This document shows positions 58,598 to 64,000 of a DNA stretch of 64,000 nt, piece after piece; the stretch's first letter is position 1, and each line of letters begins with the position of its first letter. A program made the position numbers and the translations under genes. This stretch comes from Bradyrhizobium sp. 149. GTDB lineage: Bacteria; Pseudomonadota; Alphaproteobacteria; Rhizobiales; Xanthobacteraceae. The notes under the pieces were generated by a model. The model worked only from the letters and a program-made list of their open reading frames with translations, was not told where the DNA came from and ran no database searches. Location of the stretch: assembly GCF_023073915.1 (NCBI RefSeq), contig NZ_JADPKK010000022.1, positions 1,240,001 through 1,304,000 on the forward strand, read 5' to 3'.

Positions 58598-58636
58598 GTC
58601 ATTCGGGCTCGCCCCTCGGGCGCCCCCCGGAATGAC
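58598..58636. repeat. REP-like palindrome
   Basis: GTCATTCGGG ... CCGGAATGAC with an inner GGGC/GCCC inverted part. GTCATTC and GAATGAC are the outer arms. It resembles a common Bradyrhizobium intergenic palindrome and lies between the csp terminator and the convergent rsmB-like gene. Confidence 0.6.
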
Positions 58637-58643
58637 GGCGGAC

Positions 58644-59945
58644 TCAGCTGACCTTCTTCAGAACCGAGACAAAGAACCCGTCCGTCCCTGTCCGCCGCGG
58701 CGTCATCAACCAGCCTTCGGCCGACTGCAGCGCAGCTTGCGCAAACTCCTCCGCCTTGTCCCAGAGCACGCTCGCGGTCTGCTCGGGCGGCACCACCGCG
58801 AACTCGCGGTGGCGGCCGGTGAACGCCCTCACCTGCTCGCCGTTCTCCTCTGAAAGCACCGAGCAGGTGATGTAGGCGATGCGGCCGCCGGTCTTGACCA
58901 GCGGGACCGCGCGCTCGAGCACCTCCGTCTGGTCCCTCAGGCGAATCTCCAGCGCGCCCGGCCGCATGCGCCATTTGGCGTCGGGGTTGCGACGCCAGGT
59001 TCCGGTTCCCGTGCAGGGCGCGTCGATCACGACGAGGTCGGCGGTGGCGCTGATGTCGGCCAGCGGATCGGCCTCGCCTTTGGGCGTGCGAACATCGGCA
59101 TTGTGGACGCCGGCGCGCGACAGGCGCTCGTGAATGGGAACAAGCTGCCGCTTGTCGCTGTCGGTCGCGATCAGCCGGCCCTTGCCCTGCATCATCGCGG
59201 CGAGCGCCAGCGTCTTGCCGCCGGCCCCCGCACAGAGATCGATCACTTGCTCGCCGGGCTTTGCGGCGGTCAGGGCAGCGGCAAGCTGCGACCCCTCATC
59301 CTGCACTTCAACAGCGCCCTTGATGAAATCCTCTTCGGCCTGGATGCCGGGATTGCGCGCATCGGCCAAAAGCTCGATGCGCAGGCCCGTCGCCGACCAA
59401 TGCGTCGGTTTCGCATGAAGATGAGCAAGCGCCCCCAGCACCTTGTCGCGATTGGATTTTAGCGTGTTGACGCGCAGGTCGAGCGGCGCCCGGCTCGCCA
59501 TCGCGGTCGCCTCCGCGACGCGCTCTTCGCCGAACGCTTTTTCCAAGTACGGATCCAGCCATTGTGGATAGTCGCCGGCGATCGCGGCCGGAGCACCTTC
59601 AAGGGATCGCGAGGCGAGCGCGGCCTGCTCGGCCTCGGTCAACGGCGCGGGGGCAAAGCGGCTGCCGTCGAATAGCGCACCCATGGTGGCCGCGTCCATG
59701 TTGCGCTCGAGGCGAAGCATGCCGATCAGCCGCGCCCGCGCGGTGTCGGCGTCCATCAGGTACGCGCTCGAGGCATAGCGGCGCAGCACGTCCCAGACGA
59801 GGCCGGCGATGGCGGCGCGGTCGCCGGAGCCGGCGAAGCGGTGCGCGGTGCCCCACTCCTTCAGTGCCTTGGCCGCGGGCACGCGGTCTCTCTCGATGAT
59901 GTCGATCAGTTCGATGGCTGCGGACAGCCGGGCAGCGGGAGTCAT
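58644..59945 (-). CDS. RsmB-family rRNA (cytosine-C5) methyltransferase
   Basis: 433-residue SAM-dependent methyltransferase of the RsmB/NOL1/NOP2 family. The N-terminal RsmB/NusB-like helical region is followed by the SAM motif VIDLCAGAGGKTLALAAM (about 235-252), the catalytic region VIDAPCTGTGTWRRNPDAKWR (about 309-329; PCTGTGTWRRNPDAKW) and the second Cys in YITCSVLSEEN. Both catalytic cysteines are present. It modifies rRNA (likely 16S). It lies near guaA, a conserved location in this group. Confidence 0.93.
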   Translation of the reverse strand: MTPAARLSAAIELIDIIERDRVPAAKALKEWGTAHRFAGSGDRAAIAGLVWDVLRRYASSAYLMDADTARARLIGMLRLERNMDAATMGALFDGSRFAPAPLTEAEQAALASRSLEGAPAAIAGDYPQWLDPYLEKAFGEERVAEATAMASRAPLDLRVNTLKSNRDKVLGALAHLHAKPTHWSATGLRIELLADARNPGIQAEEDFIKGAVEVQDEGSQLAAALTAAKPGEQVIDLCAGAGGKTLALAAMMQGKGRLIATDSDKRQLVPIHERLSRAGVHNADVRTPKGEADPLADISATADLVVIDAPCTGTGTWRRNPDAKWRMRPGALEIRLRDQTEVLERAVPLVKTGGRIAYITCSVLSEENGEQVRAFTGRHREFAVVPPEQTASVLWDKAEEFAQAALQSAEGWLMTPRRTGTDGFFVSVLKKVS

Positions 59946-59979
59946 TTGAATCTTTCAGATCAAATCCGACGACTAACCG

Positions 59980-60402
59980 TCAGATCAACAAGAGCATCTT
60001 CAGGGCGAAATAGACCCACATCGCGAGCAGCACGAGCACGCCGGCGAGCCAGATCGTGGAGCGCCGGCCGAGATTGTTGGAGGAGACGAAGATTCCGGCA
60101 TGGACGAAGCGCGTCACCACGAACACCCAGGACATCAGCACGATGAAGAGATCGGCATGGCGCAAGGGGAGCGCCAGCGCGATCAGGGCGTAGAACAGCA
60201 CCGGCAGCTCGAACTGGTTGCGGTAGCAATTGGCGATTTGTGTGGCGCCCTTGGGCCAGTTGGGCTCACCGAGCGCAATGTCGCGGCTCTTGGTCTCGCC
60301 GGAGACGAGCGCGCGCCGTCGTCCCAGCGCCATGGCGATCAGGAGCGCGAAGGTGAGACCGACCTGCACGAAGACCGGCAGCAAAACCATTTGAATGGAC
60401 AT
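59980..60402 (-). CDS. MAPEG family membrane protein
   Basis: 140 residues from the ATG at 60402. There are four membrane helices. LGEPNWPKGATQIANCYRNQFELPVLFYALI (about 51-81) contains the RNxxE-type motif of the MAPEG fold (glutathione-using membrane enzymes). It is directly upstream of the rsmB-like gene, separated by 34 bases, and could be co-transcribed. Specific substrate unknown. Confidence 0.87.
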   Translation of the reverse strand: MSIQMVLLPVFVQVGLTFALLIAMALGRRRALVSGETKSRDIALGEPNWPKGATQIANCYRNQFELPVLFYALIALALPLRHADLFIVLMSWVFVVTRFVHAGIFVSSNNLGRRSTIWLAGVLVLLAMWVYFALKMLLLI

Positions 60403-60569
60403 CGGAATTTCCCGGGATCGTCCCATCCGGCGGAAGGCACAGCTGGCGTCCATTAGCCGTCACCGCTGTTCCTGACAATCAACGAGTTGAACCGGCGTTC
60501 CCGATGAGGCGACCAACTGTCGATAGTTAAAGCGATTTTGCCCCCTGGGGCGCAAGGCGAGCGACCGCC

Positions 60570-61229
60570 ATGAACACCCTCTTCAGCCAGATCGCCGGCC
60601 TGATCGGCGTTTTGACCGAATCCCCTGACGGCCGGTTCGGCATCCTGATGTCAGCACTATCAGGGATCGCGACGGCGCTCGCGGTGACGCTGGCGATGAC
60701 GGTCTACTTCCGAACGAGCTATCGGACTTGGCGCGATGTCCTCAGGCATGGCCTCGCTACGCTCGCCGCCCTCACCCTGTTCGCCTTTGCCGCCTACGAC
60801 ATGCGCCATGCCGCGCTGGCCTATCTCGGCCTCAATCCGTCGAAACCCGCGGTCGAGTTCGAGATCCGCATGCCCAGGGAAACGCTGGGGGCGGCGTCCG
60901 ACACCCAGATCGAGCTGCATACCGACCGCAACCAGACGCTGGCGGTCGTCGACGGCGTGCGGGAGCTCGGCGATGGCAGCTCCGTGCTGCGGGGCGCGGT
61001 GGCGCTCAACCACCGTACCGCGGACCGCGTGCTGGTCGTGAACCTGCCCGGCAAGGGCACCTTCGAATTCCGCCTCCGCCTGCCGGCCGAGCCGCATCGA
61101 TCCGAGCAGTTTGGCGCGCAGTTCGGCCCTCAGTTCGGCCCTTGGCACCTCGCCGACCGCATCGCCTCGCCGCTGGCGGGCCCGGTCGCGCCGCAGGACG
61201 CTTACACGATCCGCTACCGCGTGCTTTAA
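60570..61229 (+). CDS. Membrane-anchored protein of unknown function
   Basis: 219 residues. Two membrane helices at about 25-48 and 62-80, then a soluble part with beta-rich FEIRMPRETLG and FEFRLRLPAEP segments. A short repeat (QFGAQFGPQFGPWHL) near 185-197 is encoded by tandem sequence. No family is recognised. It is alone on its strand between the MAPEG gene and a small membrane gene. Confidence 0.7.
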   Translation: MNTLFSQIAGLIGVLTESPDGRFGILMSALSGIATALAVTLAMTVYFRTSYRTWRDVLRHGLATLAALTLFAFAAYDMRHAALAYLGLNPSKPAVEFEIRMPRETLGAASDTQIELHTDRNQTLAVVDGVRELGDGSSVLRGAVALNHRTADRVLVVNLPGKGTFEFRLRLPAEPHRSEQFGAQFGPQFGPWHLADRIASPLAGPVAPQDAYTIRYRVL

Positions 61230-61283
61230 ACATTGTCGATCGCTCCAGGATGGGCGGCGAGCACTGCACTGCCGGTTTGCTGC

Positions 61284-61607
61284 TCAAGCAACGCTCTTGA
61301 GATCCTGCTGGATCGCGGCAAGCAAGGACTGCAACGCCTCGCTGCTCACCGGCTTGGCCCCGGTATTGGCAGACTGAGCCTTGGCAGGCTGAGCCTTGGC
61401 AGGCTGAACATTGGCGGGCCGCACGGCTTTGACCGGACGCCTGGGGAATGGCGGCTTGGGTGTGGGCATCGCAGAGTGCGCGAACACGTCCTCGGTGTGG
61501 ACGAACCTGCCATGGATGACGTCGTCGCGGCGGCCCATGACAAACATGGTCGCCCAATAACCGGCAGCCAGCAGAATTACGCAGAAAACAACAAGCTCTA
61601 ACATCAT
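61284..61607 (-). CDS. Small membrane protein with Pro/Ala-rich repeats
   Basis: 107 residues: a membrane helix at about 4-22, then a basic region and a Pro/Ala/Lys-rich linker with tandem QPAKAQPAKAQ units (15-base DNA repeats) and a short C-terminal helix (EALQSLLAAIQQDL). No family known. The ATG pair at 61607/61604 has weak ribosome site signals. Confidence 0.65.
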   Translation of the reverse strand: MMLELVVFCVILLAAGYWATMFVMGRRDDVIHGRFVHTEDVFAHSAMPTPKPPFPRRPVKAVRPANVQPAKAQPAKAQSANTGAKPVSSEALQSLLAAIQQDLKSVA

Positions 61608-61724
61608 CGCACCTGAAATATGCGCAATGATTCAACGCCTTCCTCGGGCCGTCAACGAACCGACGGTCACACCTGCGGCTTTTGCCGGCAGGTGTGGCCG
61701 ATCGGTCACTCTTTGTTAACCATA

Positions 61725-61746
61725 CCCGGCCCCAGAGGGGGCCGGG
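61725..61746 (-). terminator. GC-rich hairpin after curA-like gene
   Basis: CCCGGCCCC-AGAG-GGGGCCGGG is a nine-pair stem lying 10 bases past the end of the reductase gene on its strand; the sequence after it (TATGGTTAAC) is only partly T-rich. A plausible terminator. Confidence 0.6.
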
Positions 61747-61755
61747 AGCAGCGGA

Positions 61756-62778
61756 TCAAGCCCTATCCGGCCCGACCCGCACCAGCTGCTTGCCGAAATT
61801 GGCGCCCTTCAGGAGCCCGATAAAGGCCCCGGGCGCGCTCTCCAGGCCCTCGGTGACGAACTCCTTGTACTTGACCTTGCCGTCGCGGACCCAGCCGGAC
61901 ATGTCGCGCAGGAAGTCGCCATGGCGGGAGGCGAAGTCGGAGACGATGAAGCCGCGGAAGGTCAGCCGCTTGGTCAGGGTCGCGCGCATCATGCTGGCGG
62001 CCCATTTCGGCGGCTTCGATTCAGTGTCGTTGTAATGGGCGATGAGGCCGCAGACCGGCACGCGCGCGAACGGGTTGAGCAGCGGGAACACCGCTTCGAA
62101 CACGGCGCCGCCGACATTCTCGAAATAGACGTCGATGCCTTTCGGGCAGGCATCCTTCAGCCTCGCCGCCAGATCGCGATCACGGTGATCAAGGCAGGCA
62201 TCGAAGCCGAGCTCCTTGACGACGTAGTCGCATTTGTCCTTGCCGCCGGCGATGCCGACCGCGCGCGCGCCCTTGATCTTCGCGATCTGTCCCACGGCCG
62301 AGCCGACCGCGCCGGAGGCGCCGGCGACGACGACGGTCTCGCCTTCCTGCGGCTTGCCGATGTCGAGCAGGCCCGTGTAGGCGGTCATGCCGGGCATGCC
62401 GAGCACGCCGACAGCCGTCGAGATCGGCGCGATCTTCGGGTCGATCTTGTTCAGCCCCTTGCCGTCGGAGATCGCGTGCGTCTGCCAGCCGGCGCGCGAG
62501 AGCACGATGTCGCCCTTGGCGAAGTTCGAATTGTTGGAGGCTGCGACCTCGCAGACTGTACCGGCCTCCATCACGCCGCCGACTGGCACCGGCGTCGCGT
62601 ACGACGGACCGTCGCTCATGCGGCCGCGCATATAGGGATCGAGCGAGAGCCAGATGGTGCGCAGCAGGACTTCACCTGGCGCGGGCGTCGGCACAGCGAA
62701 TTCCTCGATGCGGAAATCGGACGGCTTTGGCTCGCCGACGGGACGCGCGGCGAGAACGATGCGTTTTGCTTGGGACAT
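61756..62778 (-). CDS. NADP-dependent zinc-independent MDR reductase (CurA-like)
   Basis: 340 residues of the medium-chain dehydrogenase/reductase family, leukotriene-B4-dehydrogenase-like branch. The N-terminal LDPYMRGRMSDGPSYA motif, the Rossmann AGASGAVGSAVGQIAKIKGARAVGIAGG (NADPH site), and YFENVGGAVFEAVFPLLN are typical. It reduces conjugated enones or aldehydes using NADPH. Isolated on its strand; no Zn-binding cysteine/histidine set is seen. Confidence 0.93.
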   Translation of the reverse strand: MSQAKRIVLAARPVGEPKPSDFRIEEFAVPTPAPGEVLLRTIWLSLDPYMRGRMSDGPSYATPVPVGGVMEAGTVCEVAASNNSNFAKGDIVLSRAGWQTHAISDGKGLNKIDPKIAPISTAVGVLGMPGMTAYTGLLDIGKPQEGETVVVAGASGAVGSAVGQIAKIKGARAVGIAGGKDKCDYVVKELGFDACLDHRDRDLAARLKDACPKGIDVYFENVGGAVFEAVFPLLNPFARVPVCGLIAHYNDTESKPPKWAASMMRATLTKRLTFRGFIVSDFASRHGDFLRDMSGWVRDGKVKYKEFVTEGLESAPGAFIGLLKGANFGKQLVRVGPDRA

Positions 62779-62880
62779 GGTGGCTTCCTCCGGAGTTTTC
62801 TTCGCCGCGAAGCGAAGCGGAGGGAGCGGAGCGCGTCAATACAAAACGATTGGAGTGACCGGCGCTGATGCGCGCGCGTC

Positions 62881-63023
62881 TCTCGTGTCCCGAACGCGCC
62901 GCAGCGCCCATGCGCTGCTGCGCAGAGCCGGGACCCAGATAGCCAGATGCAACGAGGCGGAGAGATAGGCCCCGGCTCTGCAAACGCACCGCAAGAGCGC
63001 CGCGCTGCGTCCGGGGCACGAGA
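62881..63023. repeat. Composite REP-like inverted repeats
   Basis: Outer arms CTCGTGTCCCG (from 62882) and CGGGGCACGAG (to 63022) and inner arms CAGAGCCGGGACC and GGCCCCGGCTCTG are each one mismatch from perfect inverted repeats. It fills the gap between the reductase gene and guaB and resembles a common Bradyrhizobium intergenic repeat. Confidence 0.6.
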
Positions 63024-63032
63024 CCCGCGAGA

Positions 63033-64000
63033 CTAACCGCCGCCCGGATAGTTCGGCGCCTCGCGCGTGATGGTGACGTCGTGGACGTGGCTTTCGCGCA
63101 GGCCGGCTCCGGTGATGCGCACGAACTGCGCCTTCTTGTGCAAGTCCTGGAGGTTGCCTGCACCGACGTAACCCATGGCGGCGCGCAAGCCTCCGGCGAG
63201 CTGGTGCATGACGTTGCCGACCGGACCCTTGTAAGGCACCTGACCCTCGATGCCTTCGGGCACGAGCTTGAGCGTGTCCTTGATGTCCTGCTGGAAGTAG
63301 CGGTCGGCCGAGCCGCGCGCCATCGCGCCGACCGAGCCCATGCCGCGATAGGCCTTGTAGGAGCGGCCCTGCCACAGGAACACTTCACCGGGCGTCTCGT
63401 CGGTGCCGGCGAGCAGCGAGCCGACCATCGCGATGTCGGCGCCGGCAGCGAGCGCCTTGGCAAGGTCGCCGGAGAACTTGATACCGCCGTCGGCGATGAC
63501 GGGAATGTCGGACTTCTTTGCAGCTTCCACCGCATCCATGATCGCGGTGAGCTGCGGCACGCCGACACCGGCGACGATGCGCGTGGTGCAGATCGAGCCC
63601 GGGCCGATGCCGACCTTGATGCAGTCCGCCCCCGCATCGATCAGCGCCTGCGCGCCCTCTGATGTCGCGATGTTGCCGGCAACGACCTGCACGGAATTGG
63701 ACAGGCGCTTGATGCGGTTGACCGCATGGAGCACGTGACGGGAATGACCGTGCGCGGTGTCGACCACGACGAGATCGACGCCGGCATCGATCAGCCGCTC
63801 GGTGCGCTCGAAGCCGCTGTCGCCGACCGTGGTGGCGGCGGCGACGCGCAAGCGGCCCTGCGCATCCTTGCAGGCCAGCGGATGGGCGACCGCCTTCTCC
63901 ATGTCCTTCACGGTAATCAGGCCGACGCAGCGATATTGCTCGTCGACCACGAGCAGCTTCTCGATGCGGTGCTGGTGCAGCATCCGCCGCGCCTCGTCCT
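63033..64000 (-). CDS. guaB: Inosine-5'-monophosphate dehydrogenase, partial
   Basis: C-terminal two thirds of GuaB (about 322 codons visible; the 5' end is off the window). The CBS-domain end (QHRIEKLLVVDEQYRCVGLITVKDMEKA), the catalytic loop GIGPGSICTTRIVAGVGVP (Cys is the nucleophile), IADGGIKFSGDLAKALAAGA and the flap YRGMGSVGAMARGSADRY are present. It oxidises IMP to XMP, the step before GuaA. It ends GGG. Confidence 0.97.
   Translation of the reverse strand, partial: DEARRMLHQHRIEKLLVVDEQYRCVGLITVKDMEKAVAHPLACKDAQGRLRVAAATTVGDSGFERTERLIDAGVDLVVVDTAHGHSRHVLHAVNRIKRLSNSVQVVAGNIATSEGAQALIDAGADCIKVGIGPGSICTTRIVAGVGVPQLTAIMDAVEAAKKSDIPVIADGGIKFSGDLAKALAAGADIAMVGSLLAGTDETPGEVFLWQGRSYKAYRGMGSVGAMARGSADRYFQQDIKDTLKLVPEGIEGQVPYKGPVGNVMHQLAGGLRAAMGYVGAGNLQDLHKKAQFVRITGAGLRESHVHDVTITREAPNYPGGG

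Overview
The window looks like the chromosome of a Bradyrhizobium-type alphaproteobacterium (Nitrobacteraceae). The evidence is high GC, dense coding on both strands, many GTG/TTG starts, Bradyrhizobium-like intergenic palindromes, and rhizobial gene pairs such as the DUF47-pit phosphate operon. This is inferred from protein style and synteny, not from rRNA. No rRNA, tRNA or CRISPR array was seen.

Layout. 1-9.1 kb is core: a YfgM-like protein, a lipoprotein and der (EngA, cut by the left edge), an acyl-CoA synthetase, NnrU, prfC, a guanidinium exporter (sugE/gdx) behind a two-hairpin guanidine-II riboswitch, and DUF47-pit behind a Pho box. 9.2-13.9 kb is a complete branched-chain amino-acid ABC transporter (livG-livF-livK-livH-livM). 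14-22.6 kb holds small housekeeping genes, including a PAS-like protein, an Spx/ArsC-like protein, csaA, a GST, DUF429, an ECF sigma factor with a DUF2892 protein, a serine hydrolase, a GNAT protein, a Lin0512 protein and an acetolactate-synthase-like enzyme. 23-27.4 kb is a type I secretion cassette: a small Gly/Ala-rich protein, an ABC exporter, an HlyD adaptor and a second Ala/Thr-rich protein, with no RTX repeats in either candidate cargo. 27.5-49.6 kb is accessory metabolism and regulation: MarR-GNAT, TetR, AraC, LysR and SDR genes, a TonB receptor, and a peptide-deformylase paralogue lacking two metal ligands. In it several palindromes sit exactly where operators of the adjacent regulators would lie.

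49.6-53.6 kb is a lower-GC insertion between ordinary genes and the 3' end of guaA. It contains an element with terminal inverted repeats and an integrase-like fragment, then a tightly overlapping three-gene operon: a HEPN-like protein, a KGGVGR variant ParA/MinD ATPase and a large P-loop ATPase. This is the best candidate for an undescribed system, probably anti-phage or another conflict function. 53.6-64 kb returns to core: guaA, an HxlR/MFS pair with paired operators, a cold-shock gene with a clear promoter and terminator, an RsmB-family methyltransferase, MAPEG, a CurA-like reductase and guaB (cut by the right edge).

Most functions come from recognised family motifs. Regulatory calls rest on sequence symmetry and position only and are untested.
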